64,000 nucleotides of DNA from Halomarina rubra (GTDB lineage: Archaea; Halobacteriota; Halobacteria; Halobacteriales; Haloarculaceae): assembly GCF_023699475.1 (NCBI RefSeq), contig NZ_JALXFV010000002.1:483316-547315 (forward strand), written 5' to 3'. Numbering within the stretch: position 1 is the stretch's first letter; each line of letters opens with the position of its first letter. Shown in pieces: positions 46,070-53,532 of this stretch. Both the position numbers and the translations under genes were made by a program. The notes under the pieces are model-generated. The model saw only the letters and a list, made by a program, of their open reading frames with translations. It did not search any database and was not told the origin of the DNA.

Positions 46070-46411
46070 ATGAGGAAACGGGAGTTGGTCCACTTTCACG
46101 CGTTGCTCGACCGGATTCGATGGTTCGTCGGTGAGCGCGAAGGCCTCTCCGACGACGCCCACGAGCGGTACGACGAACTCGACGTCGCACCCACGGCGGT
46201 CTACCGGTCGAAACAGGCCCACGAAGACGCCGTCGTCACGCTCACGGAGTCACTCGCCGACGCCGTCGACACCGACACCGTCGAGACCGGCATAACCGAC
46301 GCCGAAGCGGTCACGACCCCCACCGACGAGACGGACGGTCACGGCGACGACGACCCGAGGGAGGACCGTCACGCCCACGACGACCGGCCCGCGAGCGCCC
46401 ACAGCGACTGA
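46070..46411 (+). CDS. UPF0058-family protein, second copy
   Basis: This is a 113-residue protein. The first 70 residues (MRKRELVHFHALLDRIRWFV, YDELDVAPTAVYRSKQAHED) match the protein encoded at 1945 in the YDELDVxPxxVxxSKxxHxxAV block. It adds an acidic, His-rich tail (DGHGDDDPREDRHAHDDRPA) that might bind metal. A TATA-like GGTTTAGG lies about 30 bases upstream of the ATG. Unknown function. Confidence 0.82.
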   Translation: MRKRELVHFHALLDRIRWFVGEREGLSDDAHERYDELDVAPTAVYRSKQAHEDAVVTLTESLADAVDTDTVETGITDAEAVTTPTDETDGHGDDDPREDRHAHDDRPASAHSD

Positions 46412-46479
46412 GTCGATGGCCGGTGTCGGCGGAGATACACGTAGCCATTCTTAAGTATCCCGTCACCGTGGCGATTGCC

Positions 46480-46566
46480 ATGGACGGAGCCGACCGGTTT
46501 TTCCTGTTCGTCGCGCTGCTCATCTTCGCACTCATCGTCGCCGGCGTCGCACTCAGCCTGCTCTGA
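46480..46566 (+). CDS. 28-residue single-helix membrane micro-protein, leaderless
   Basis: ATG 46480 opens a 28-codon frame with a charged start (MDGADRF) and one hydrophobic helix (FLFVALLIFALIVAGVALSL) ending in TGA. A TATA box TTAAGTA at 46451-46457 lies 26 bases upstream, the exact spacing for a leaderless transcript. Both features support a real gene. It could be a subunit or modulator of a membrane complex, but no partner is visible. Confidence 0.6.
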   Translation: MDGADRFFLFVALLIFALIVAGVALSLL

Positions 46567-46694
46567 AGTCGGTGCCCCGAGCGGACCGCGAGCGGGCGAT
46601 TCCGTCGCCGAGCGTGCGCCCCGTCACGCAGGGGCACTGCGGGGTCACTCCGCAACCCTTATGCTTCAGTTGCCACCAGTATCTGATACACCGC

Positions 46695-46767
46695 GCCGGT
46701 GTAGCTCAGCTGGCAGAGCGATTCCTTCGTAAGGAATAGGTCGAGGGTTCAAATCCCCCCACCGGCT
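46695..46767 (+). tRNA. tRNA-Thr(CGT)
   Basis: This is a 73-base cloverleaf. The acceptor stem pairs GCCGGTG with CACCGGC; the D-arm contains AGCTCAGCTGGCAGAGC. The anticodon stem ATTCC/GGAAT encloses TTCGTAA with anticodon CGT (reads ACG, Thr). The T-arm contains GGGTTCAAATCCC. No CCA is encoded and no intron is present. Provirus genes begin directly after it, so its 3' half probably holds the attachment site. Confidence 0.96.
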
Positions 46768-46861
46768 TAACTCCTGAAGTTCAAAGCCCCGAAAGACATT
46801 TATCCGTAACGTCCGGGGCGCGTTCTGGTTTCGAAACCACAGTTCAAGGAGGTCGAGCGGC

Positions 46862-49738
46862 GTGATCGACCGAGACCGCATCGAGCGGTACCTCGTTGGT
46901 CACCCAGATGCCTCAGTTGCTGAGGTCCTCGGGGCACTCGAACTCCCTCCCAGCGAAGCTGGGGTTGTCGAGGACCTCGTCGGGGACGATGAAGGGGAGA
47001 CCGCTATAACTACCGGCCAGATTCCGGTCGACGAGCAGTGCTGTCTCCCACGCTGCCACCAACCGCGCGTCAACCCCCATGCGAATAGTCTGTGCGAGGA
47101 CCACCACCCAGGTGACACGACCCGTGGTGGTGATGGCTCACTCGACGACTTCGCTAGTCACGACGGCGACGACGGGTCAACGGAACCGTCGGCTGCTCGG
47201 CTCGCCGAGGCCGCAGCCGTTGCCGGCCACGAACCCACCGGCGATGTCGACGAGAATGAGGGTGATCTCGAAGCTGCGGCGGTCGATCAGCTGACCGCAC
47301 CAACAGACGACGAGGATGTAGACTTCCTCGCTGCAGCGATGGGTGACCCAGACGCGAGCGCAGCGTACGCGAGCGACGTCGACGACGAGTCAGACCCGAT
47401 GCCGACTGCGGGCGGGAGTTCTCGCCCGGTCGGCGTTCTCCCCATCGCCCAACTCGACGCGCTCCCACCGGAGGAGCGGCGACGTCTGGCCCACAAACGG
47501 GGACTCTACTGGCCATCGACTGACGAAGTGCGCGAACGGCTCTCCGAGACGCTCCACGAGGTGATGCGCCACGAGGACGACCGCGTCATCGACGCCCCGA
47601 CGAGTGCCGGGAAGTCCTACACCGTCGCGACGACCAACTGGGGCTCACTGGAGTTCGAAGACGTCACCGGCGACCGCTCGGTCATCCACCTCTCGAAGAC
47701 TCGTGATGCTCGCGACGAAGCGATTCGGGCAGCCCGGTCGGTCGACAACGACCACTTCGTCCTTCGCGCCCGCCACGAGGCTTGCCCCGTTGCGGGCGGC
47801 CAGTACGACCCACCAGAGAACCCCGAGAAAGACGTCGACTACACGCCACTCACCGTTGACGGGAAACCCGTCTCCGACTGGATTGGCATGATGTGCGACG
47901 GACGGGGCCTCCCGTTCAGCGCAGTCCACGACCGAGTCACCGCCGTCCTCGACCAGGACGTCCACAAGCTGCCGTGCTGTCGGGGGGAACCAGACGAGGA
48001 CTTCCCGACGATGAAGCCCGGCTCGAAGGGTTGTGACGCACTCAAGCAGTGGGACCGCTTCCGTGAGGGTGACCACGATCTTGTCTTCGCGACCCACAAC
48101 TTCGCGCACGTCCCGGGGGTGCGAACCGAGACCAACGTGGTGTTCGACGAGGAGCCGGACTTCGCCGCCGACCTCTCGACCGACCGTGTTCGACGGGCAG
48201 TGACCGCGTTCCTCCAGCGGTCCGCTGGCGACCGGATGGACGCGGCGTTACTCACCTACGAGGACCTCGTCCACGTCGCCCGTCACGGAATCGGCGCAGG
48301 GACCGCCGGTGACCAGGACGACACTCGTGAGGTCATCGAGGAGCAGCTTGCGTTTGAGCCTGATCTGGAGTGGTTCTTCGAGGTTGGTGACGCCCATACG
48401 CTCGCCCCGGCGCTCGCGAGGGCCATCTACTATGCCGAGGACCGGGCCAACGGTCGGCGCGTCGGCAAGACGCGCTACCAGCCACCGCGGTTAGACCAGA
48501 ACGCTCGCGAGGAAGAGGGATGGAACGCGTCATGGGTGACGGTGGTCCTCGACGACTCCAACGAGATCCGCCGGGTCCGGACAACGCCCGACCTCGAAGT
48601 GGCCCGCAGCGTCGTCGGCCTCGACGCTCACCCTGCACTCCCGGTGTGGCAAGCGAACACCCTCCCGCACATGCACAAGAAGACAGTCCTCGAACGCGAG
48701 GAGCGTCAGCTGTGGCGGCGCTACGAACGTGGCCTCCGCGTCGTCCAGGTCGGTGAGCACACCCACCCGCTCGCCAGTGGTGAGTACTTCAGCTGGGACG
48801 CCACCCACGCGCTGGTCGACCAGTTGTGCCAAGAGTTCGGCGAGGAATTCTCGACGGCCATCACGGCGTCCAGCGTCGAGTCCGACCTGGAGGACATCAT
48901 GGTTGACGTCGGGATCGAGGAGCCCCAGACGATGCACTACGGCGAGGAGAAATCGAGGAACGACTTCGGCGACGAACCGGTCGGGTTCGTCAACGGCTGC
49001 ATTGACCCCGGTGACGACTTCGTCGTCGACCTCCTCGCCGAACTCGACCTGGACGCCACACCGGAGCGCTCGGAGACGGAGTGCGACTACTGCGGGGGCG
49101 ACGGCTGCCCGGAGTGTGACGGCACGGGTCGCAAGCGCGCCCACGGTCGGGGATTCGAAGGCAGTGATGCGGACACCGCCGCCGAGATCCTCGCGTCCGT
49201 CCGGGAGAACCACACCGCCCAGGCAGCGGGTCGGTGGGCTCGCAACCCCGACGATCCCTCGTCGACGGCCACGGTGTTCGTCCGCACCGATGCGATGCCG
49301 GTCGGATTCGCCGACGTCCAGGTCCCGGGCGTCGAGTGGATCTGGACCGAGAAGCAGCGTCGCATCGTTGAGGCCGTTCGCAGTGCGTCGGGACAGGTGA
49401 CCGCTCGCGAGGTCGCTGACCAGACCGGCGTCTCGAAACGTCACGTCCTCGACGTACTCGACCGCCTCGCCGACCACGGTACTGTCGTCGGCGTTCCCAA
49501 CGAAGGGCCGAACGGGGCGACGCTGTATGCCGAGAACGGCGTTCCACACTCTGGGGTCGTTGACCTCGACAGTCGCGAAGAGCCACGTACGGGAGTTACC
49601 AGTACGTGGTCCCTCGTGATTCGCGAACCGTCCCTGTCTGGGGTGGGGGAGGTTGTGGGTGATACGTCCCCAGAGGTCCGTGATTCCGACTCGTCAGACG
49701 AGGCTGCGATTTCAGGTGGGGGTGAACCGCCCGAGTAG
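46862..49738 (+). CDS. Viral zinc-finger helicase/ATPase with winged helix
   Basis: This is a 958-residue protein. The N-terminal zinc ribbon has CCLPRCHQPRVNPHANSLCE. Helicase-like motifs follow: DAPTSAGKSYTVAT (Walker A, about residue 240), VVFDEEPDF (motif II, DEEP) and AAGRWARN (motif VI-like). A C..C zinc knuckle (CDYCGGDGCPECDGTGRK) lies between motif II and VI. A C-terminal winged helix is at about 838-890 (SGQVTAREVADQTGVSKRHV). This layout suits a replication initiator or helicase. The GTG 46862 follows SD GGAGGT. It is the first gene after the tRNA. The 3' end holds the inverted repeat CCACGTAC/GTACGTGG (49583-49609). Confidence 0.75.
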   Translation: MIDRDRIERYLVGHPDASVAEVLGALELPPSEAGVVEDLVGDDEGETAITTGQIPVDEQCCLPRCHQPRVNPHANSLCEDHHPGDTTRGGDGSLDDFASHDGDDGSTEPSAARLAEAAAVAGHEPTGDVDENEGDLEAAAVDQLTAPTDDEDVDFLAAAMGDPDASAAYASDVDDESDPMPTAGGSSRPVGVLPIAQLDALPPEERRRLAHKRGLYWPSTDEVRERLSETLHEVMRHEDDRVIDAPTSAGKSYTVATTNWGSLEFEDVTGDRSVIHLSKTRDARDEAIRAARSVDNDHFVLRARHEACPVAGGQYDPPENPEKDVDYTPLTVDGKPVSDWIGMMCDGRGLPFSAVHDRVTAVLDQDVHKLPCCRGEPDEDFPTMKPGSKGCDALKQWDRFREGDHDLVFATHNFAHVPGVRTETNVVFDEEPDFAADLSTDRVRRAVTAFLQRSAGDRMDAALLTYEDLVHVARHGIGAGTAGDQDDTREVIEEQLAFEPDLEWFFEVGDAHTLAPALARAIYYAEDRANGRRVGKTRYQPPRLDQNAREEEGWNASWVTVVLDDSNEIRRVRTTPDLEVARSVVGLDAHPALPVWQANTLPHMHKKTVLEREERQLWRRYERGLRVVQVGEHTHPLASGEYFSWDATHALVDQLCQEFGEEFSTAITASSVESDLEDIMVDVGIEEPQTMHYGEEKSRNDFGDEPVGFVNGCIDPGDDFVVDLLAELDLDATPERSETECDYCGGDGCPECDGTGRKRAHGRGFEGSDADTAAEILASVRENHTAQAAGRWARNPDDPSSTATVFVRTDAMPVGFADVQVPGVEWIWTEKQRRIVEAVRSASGQVTAREVADQTGVSKRHVLDVLDRLADHGTVVGVPNEGPNGATLYAENGVPHSGVVDLDSREEPRTGVTSTWSLVIREPSLSGVGEVVGDTSPEVRDSDSSDEAAISGGGEPPE

Positions 49739-49808
49739 CTGCTCTCGAACGGTTGCGATTCGCTCGTCGAACAGTCGCTGCTATACCTTTCTCACAAATT
49801 GCCGGGAT

Positions 49809-50160
49809 TGTTAGACAGAGAGCGTGGGTCTACCACTTGGTTGTCTAGCGGTGAACCAATCCACAGCAGAACTAACTGGCGCTGTCACGTCTGCATAGAA
49901 GAAGCCATCGGACAGCGTCAATGGGCTGTCAGAGGCACTACGTCGGCTGCCCGATGGCCGGACACACCTGCAGGACGTGCCGGTACTCTTCCACCTTCAC
50001 GGTGTCCTCCGATTTTCGAAGGGTGTGTGTCCACTTCACAGTGCAGCCTTGGAATGTATAAATATTCTAGTTATTCTTCTAGGTTTACGAATGTCTGACA
50101 AGTGTAGAATTATAAACATCCTAGGAATCGACCTGATACACTCGCGGCACGTGTCTAACA
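49809..50160. mobile_element. Inverted-repeat-bounded AT-rich element, no clear gene
   Basis: Ends TGTTAGACAGAGAGCGTG (left) and CGGCACGTGTCTAACA (right) match the ends of the 2543-3258 element, including inner right-end similarity (GATACActCGCGGCACG). The interior differs and has no convincing open frame, only an AT-rich tract at about 50050-50120. It separates the helicase gene from the regulator gene within the provirus. Confidence 0.45.
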
Positions 50161-50232
50161 GCTGAGTCACACCACTTCGGGGTGAAAGAAAGGTCCAACA
50201 AACGCTACAGAGGACGCTCTCTTGTCTATATC

Positions 50233-50268
50233 CACAATACGTAAATATTGTGTACAGGAAACTTATAC
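50233..50268 (+). promoter_or_regulatory. Dyad operator candidate and TATA box before the winged-helix gene
   Basis: CACAATA-CGTAAA-TATTGTG (50233-50252) is a perfect 7-bp inverted repeat. Ten bases downstream lies the TATA box CTTATAC (50262-50268), and the ATG at 50298 is about 33 bases after the box centre. A regulator bound at the dyad would lie next to the BRE/TATA elements, so it could control access of TBP/TFB. Confidence 0.5.
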
Positions 50269-50297
50269 GTGACAAATCCTCAGATGCTATTGCTGGC

Positions 50298-50612
50298 ATG
50301 AGTGACCTAACAGCCCGCAATGAGTCCGATTCGTGGCTCACCATCGGTCTCGAAACGACCGCCGACGTCGTTGCACAGCTCCCCCCAAGCGCCAAACTGG
50401 TGCTGTCATACCTTCGGGACAACGGCCCGTGCAGTCGGGCGGAGACAGAAGACGACCTGTGCCTTCCGACGTCGACGACGAAACACGCATTGACGGAACT
50501 GAAAGATGAGGACCTCGTCGAGGATCGACCGTCGATGGAGGACGGTCGGGTCACCGTCTACAACATCGTCGCCGGTGTTGCTGAGGACGTCGAGTCCCCT
50601 ACCGTTGCGTAA
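50298..50612 (+). CDS. Winged-helix regulator of the provirus (repressor candidate)
   Basis: This is a 104-residue protein from ATG 50298 (MSDLTARNESDSWLTIGLET). The winged helix spans AKLVLSYLRDNGPCSRAETE, DLCLPTSTTKHALTELKDED and a wing DGRVTVYNIV, similar to MarR-type or PhiH1-repressor-like haloarchaeal proteins. Its upstream dyad and its position between early and late modules suggest control of lysogeny, which is inference. The frame to 50250 is discounted because it runs through the promoter. Confidence 0.72.
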   Translation: MSDLTARNESDSWLTIGLETTADVVAQLPPSAKLVLSYLRDNGPCSRAETEDDLCLPTSTTKHALTELKDEDLVEDRPSMEDGRVTVYNIVAGVAEDVESPTVA

Positions 50613-50734
50613 TCTTCGGCCAATTATCGGCTGAACCCATGACTGTATATGGTGATACTCCTTGGTGACTGGCAAGACCGCCAGGAAGCCACCGAACGGT
50701 GGTGTCCTTTTCAGCAATCGCTGTCTCCAGCGTC

Positions 50735-51277
50735 ATCGTGCCCAATCACTCACTCGCCGCCGACGAGGGCCTGCGTGTCCCGTCGGACCCGACTCGCGTC
50801 TTCAAGTGCGTGGTCGCGTCGAACGACCTCGTCTGCCAGGAGTGCTACCGCCGGCTCGTCCAGCGCGAGGCGTTCGACCACGAGACCGGCTACTCCAACC
50901 GCGACATCCTCGCGTTCGTCGACGAGGAGATCCCCGAGGAGTCGACGCGGTTCGATATCCTCGACCGGGAGTACTACCTTCGTGAGCGTATCGCCGACCG
51001 GCTCGAACGCGCAACGAGCGAGCACGGGACGACGGCTGCCTGTTGGAACTGCGGAACGACGTCACCGCGACGATCTCCACCGACCCGGTCAGCAGTTGAG
51101 GCCCGGCGGGCGGCGACTGGGTTGACCGTCACGCTCGACGAGTACGGCGTCGATCACGACTGGGTCCGCCTCGTCGACGAAGTTGAGGAGCTGAAGAGGA
51201 CACCACGGTACGCCGGGAACGACTTCGAGACGTTCCGGGCGGCGGTCGCGGCTTCCATCGGCGCGGTCCATCGCTGA
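50735..51277 (+). CDS. Zinc-binding viral orphan
   Basis: This is a 180-residue protein. It has two CxxC pairs: DLVCQECYRRLV near residue 30 and AACWNCGTTSPR near residue 105, likely a split zinc site. The sequence between is helical (YYLRERIADRLERATSEHGT). The C-terminus is helical and hydrophobic at AAVAASIGAVHR. GTG 50735 (VPNHSLAADEGLR) is chosen; a GTG at 50699 is possible. No known family; such small Zn proteins are common in haloarchaeal viruses. Confidence 0.6.
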   Translation: MVPNHSLAADEGLRVPSDPTRVFKCVVASNDLVCQECYRRLVQREAFDHETGYSNRDILAFVDEEIPEESTRFDILDREYYLRERIADRLERATSEHGTTAACWNCGTTSPRRSPPTRSAVEARRAATGLTVTLDEYGVDHDWVRLVDEVEELKRTPRYAGNDFETFRAAVAASIGAVHR

Positions 51278-51290
51278 TCACTCGCCATTC

Positions 51291-51515
51291 ATGATTCCAA
51301 TCGAGACCCCTTCCGGAGAGATACGACTGGCCGAGCTCGTCGATTCGCACACCGAGGCAACCATCGCGAGCGTCGAGCAGATTTACCACGTCGTCGTTGA
51401 CGGAGTTCGACTCCGGGTCCACGAGGACGACGTTGCGAGCCTCACGAACGCCGAGGACGTCGTCGACCCGACCCGCCGCGCGCCTCGACAGGCCCCGATG
51501 ACCACGGCGGACTGA
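51291..51515 (+). CDS. Small viral orphan protein
   Basis: This is a 74-residue protein (MIPIETPSGEIRLAELVDSH, then YHVVVDGVRLRVHEDDVASL). The central strands resemble a small beta-barrel or SH3-like fold, but this is not reliable. It lies 13 bases after the zinc-binding orphan and is probably in one transcript with it. No function can be assigned. Confidence 0.55.
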   Translation: MIPIETPSGEIRLAELVDSHTEATIASVEQIYHVVVDGVRLRVHEDDVASLTNAEDVVDPTRRAPRQAPMTTAD

Positions 51516-51638
51516 CCTCCGACGCGCGAGGGATCCCTGTCAACACGAACTGGTACACACCACCGAACACCGAGACGGCGTCTGTCTTTCGCTCAGTCCT
51601 GAGACCTCTGTGAGACACGTCATCCCCACGCCGTCACC

Positions 51639-51694
51639 GCGCCAGCAATCTGGTTCGCTCTTCGCGAGCGCGGGTTCGACTCCCGGCTGGTGCA
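51639..51694 (+). other. tRNA-like relic (acceptor and T-arm, no complete D/anticodon arms)
   Basis: GCGCCAG at 51639-51645 pairs with CTGGTGC at 51687-51693 (one G-T pair), giving a 7-bp acceptor stem. A T-arm with loop TTCGACT (matches TTCRANN) closes with CGGG/CCCG. Between them is one hairpin, GCTC-TTCGC-GAGC. The whole is only 56 bases, too short for a tRNA. It may be a decayed tRNA gene or old attachment site just before a provirus gene. Confidence 0.4.
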
Positions 51695-51717
51695 TCCGCA
51701 CTCGAACTTCTACTCCA

Positions 51718-52050
51718 ATGCCCAGTATCGACTACACAGCCGCCAGGTCCCCGTTTCGAGAGCGCCCTATCGAGCGCCTCAAGTGCGAGGTCCTCGCTGC
51801 GCTCCTCACCTTCGTGCCGCACCGCTACAACAACCACACCCGCAAGATCGTCACCATCGTCCTCGCGGTCGGCTGGATGACGATGACGGTCGGGATCTCC
51901 GCGAAGCTCGCGGTCGCTACCCCGACCTACGGGATGCTCACCGCCGCCGTCTTCGCGATTATCGGCCGGATGTGGGACATCGAGGTCGGCGCACTCGGAG
52001 CGCGAGCAGCAGCGGAGACCGAGGCGACCTCCAAGAAGGAGGACGACTGA
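51718..52050 (+). CDS. Small viral membrane protein (holin-like size)
   Basis: This is a 110-residue protein from ATG 51718 (MPSIDYTAARSPFRERPIER). Two hydrophobic segments (IVTIVLAVGWMTMTVGISAK and TYGMLTAAVFAIIGRMW) are flanked by charged ends, with acidic C-terminal tail (ETEATSKKEDD). Size and topology resemble a holin, but no experimental family link is known. The TGA overlaps the next ATG. The longer frame from 51610 includes the tRNA-like structure and is rejected. Confidence 0.62.
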   Translation: MPSIDYTAARSPFRERPIERLKCEVLAALLTFVPHRYNNHTRKIVTIVLAVGWMTMTVGISAKLAVATPTYGMLTAAVFAIIGRMWDIEVGALGARAAAETEATSKKEDD

Positions 52051-52358
52051 TGGAGGACTTCGAGCTCATGGTCGGTGTCTACCTGGAGCTCACTACGCCG
52101 GGCGATCTCGTCGACGCCGAGCACGAGCATCCGGCCATCGACTACGTCGTCGACGGCCCGGTCGGCCAGCGAGCGGTCACCATCGGAGCCGACGTCGACG
52201 TCGAGGCACTCGCGACGGCCGCCGCAGCGGCCGACCTTCCGGCGACGGTGATCGTCCCGCCAGGGACGCTCGTCGAGGACACCTCGGTCGACGTCCTGGA
52301 GGCCGACCCCGAGGCGACGTTCGACCGGACCTCCTCGTGGCGCGACCTCGCGGTCTAA
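52050..52358 (+). CDS. Viral orphan protein
   Basis: This is a 102-residue acidic protein (MEDFELMVGVYLELTTPGDL, then GQRAVTIGADVDVEALATAA and ADLPATVIVPPGTLVEDTSV). It looks like a compact alpha/beta fold. The ATG overlaps the preceding stop (TGATG), so it is translated together with the membrane protein. Unknown role. Confidence 0.58.
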   Translation: MEDFELMVGVYLELTTPGDLVDAEHEHPAIDYVVDGPVGQRAVTIGADVDVEALATAAAAADLPATVIVPPGTLVEDTSVDVLEADPEATFDRTSSWRDLAV

Positions 52359-52365
52359 TCCTACT

Positions 52366-52449
52366 ATGGCGAAGAAACTCACCTTCGAGAACGGCGACCC
52401 GGTCGACGAAGAGCCCGACGAAGATGACGAGGAGGCCACCGAGGCATGA
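52366..52449 (+). CDS. 27-residue acidic micro-protein
   Basis: ATG 52366 opens a 27-codon frame: MAKKLTFENGDPVDEEPDED, then an acidic tail. It ends TGA at 52447-52449 overlapping the next ATG (ATGA). The tight coupling on both sides supports a real small gene, but it could be a translational bridge only. Confidence 0.45.
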   Translation: MAKKLTFENGDPVDEEPDEDDEEATEA

Positions 52450-52700
52450 ACCCATTCGTCGAGTTCTTCCGCGATCCGGTCGGAGCGAGCGCCGTCCTGG
52501 CGTACGCACTCGTCCTCGTCGCTGCGCTCATCGCGACATGGTACATCCTCGGGCGAAACCTTCTGACACTGTTCGTCCGGTGGAACAAGGAAGGATGGCA
52601 GAGTCCGCCCGCGACATGGGCGGCGCGGGCCATCGCGGTCCCACTCATCCTCGCCGTCGACGCGCTGCTCTTTGGGGCGCTCGTCTGGCTCCTCGCATGA
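52446..52700 (+). CDS. Small two-helix viral membrane protein
   Basis: This is an 84-residue protein. Segments ASAVLAYALVLVAALIATWY and AARAIAVPLILAVDALLFGA are separated by a charged loop (FVRWNKEGWQSPPATW). Start ATG 52446 overlaps the micro-protein stop. Together with 51718 it gives a pair of small membrane proteins in one coupled run, which could form a lysis or envelope-modification cassette; this is inference. Confidence 0.6.
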   Translation: MNPFVEFFRDPVGASAVLAYALVLVAALIATWYILGRNLLTLFVRWNKEGWQSPPATWAARAIAVPLILAVDALLFGALVWLLA

Positions 52701-52710
52701 CCGGAACCGG

Positions 52711-52722
52711 GTATAAAATATA
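52711..52722 (+). promoter_or_regulatory. Likely promoter of the packaging and head operon
   Basis: TATAAAATATAT is the strongest TATA match in the provirus part. It lies about 44 bases before the ATG at 52761 and right after the small-gene run, so it probably drives the late genes. Confidence 0.5.
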
Positions 52723-52760
52723 TGAACCGTTGTGTGAACTCCGAGTAGTTCTGCCCCCCC

Positions 52761-53471
52761 ATGAGTAGCAACCTCTCTGGCTCCCGTGAGTACCGGGTTA
52801 CGCTGGCACTCAAGTGGGCCTACCTCGACCACCTCTCGGTCCCGGAGATCGTCGAGCGCTTCGAGGAGGAGGGAATCGGCTCGCCCGCCGAGTCAACGGT
52901 CCGGAAGTACCTCGACGAAGCGCCGAAAGACGAGGTCCTCGAACAAATCCGTGAAGAGCACGTCGACGCCCGGCTGCAGATTGCCGACCGTGAAGAAGAG
53001 TTGTTCCGACGCGCTCGCGACGACGAGCACCGGGCAACGGAGGACGTCGCCGTCAAACGGGTCGTTCCCCAGACGAAGCCCGTCCGTGAGAGCGACTCGC
53101 CGGTCTACATGACCGGCTGGGAGTTCGTCAAGGACGAGGTAGAGCGTCCTGAGTGGGCCACTGAGGACGACGTCATCATCCGCTTCATCGACGAGGAGGT
53201 CGAACTGCTCGCCGGCGATCAACGCCCGCTGCGGAGCTTCGACGGTTCACCCAAGTACACCACCGAGTTCGTCGGTCTGGAGCGCGACGTTCCCGAGCTG
53301 CAGGGCCGGTCGACGGCCCGGTACGAGCAGTCGAAGCACCTGGCAGCGAAGGGCGAGGTCCTCGGCATCTACGAGGAACACATCAACCTCGACGCGTCGG
53401 TCGAGGAGAGCCTCGACGAGGACACCGTCTCCGAGCTCCGGGACGTCTTCGAAGAGATCCGCGAGCACTGA
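52761..53471 (+). CDS. HTH protein ahead of the packaging genes
   Basis: This is a 236-residue protein. The N-terminal HTH reads VTLALKWAYLDHLSVPEIVE, RFEEEGIGSPAESTVRKYLD. The middle is acidic and rich in Arg/Glu helices (EEELFRRARDDEHRATEDVA), and the C-terminus is a coiled helix (SLDEDTVSELRDVFEEIREH). It could be a DNA-recognition component of packaging or a late-gene regulator. A second small HTH protein lies directly before the large terminase. Confidence 0.6.
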   Translation: MSSNLSGSREYRVTLALKWAYLDHLSVPEIVERFEEEGIGSPAESTVRKYLDEAPKDEVLEQIREEHVDARLQIADREEELFRRARDDEHRATEDVAVKRVVPQTKPVRESDSPVYMTGWEFVKDEVERPEWATEDDVIIRFIDEEVELLAGDQRPLRSFDGSPKYTTEFVGLERDVPELQGRSTARYEQSKHLAAKGEVLGIYEEHINLDASVEESLDEDTVSELRDVFEEIREH

Positions 53472-53532
53472 CCGACTCCCACCCGGCCCCGCCGCCGGCT
53501 GGCGATTAACACCCACAACCTGAGAGTTTTCC

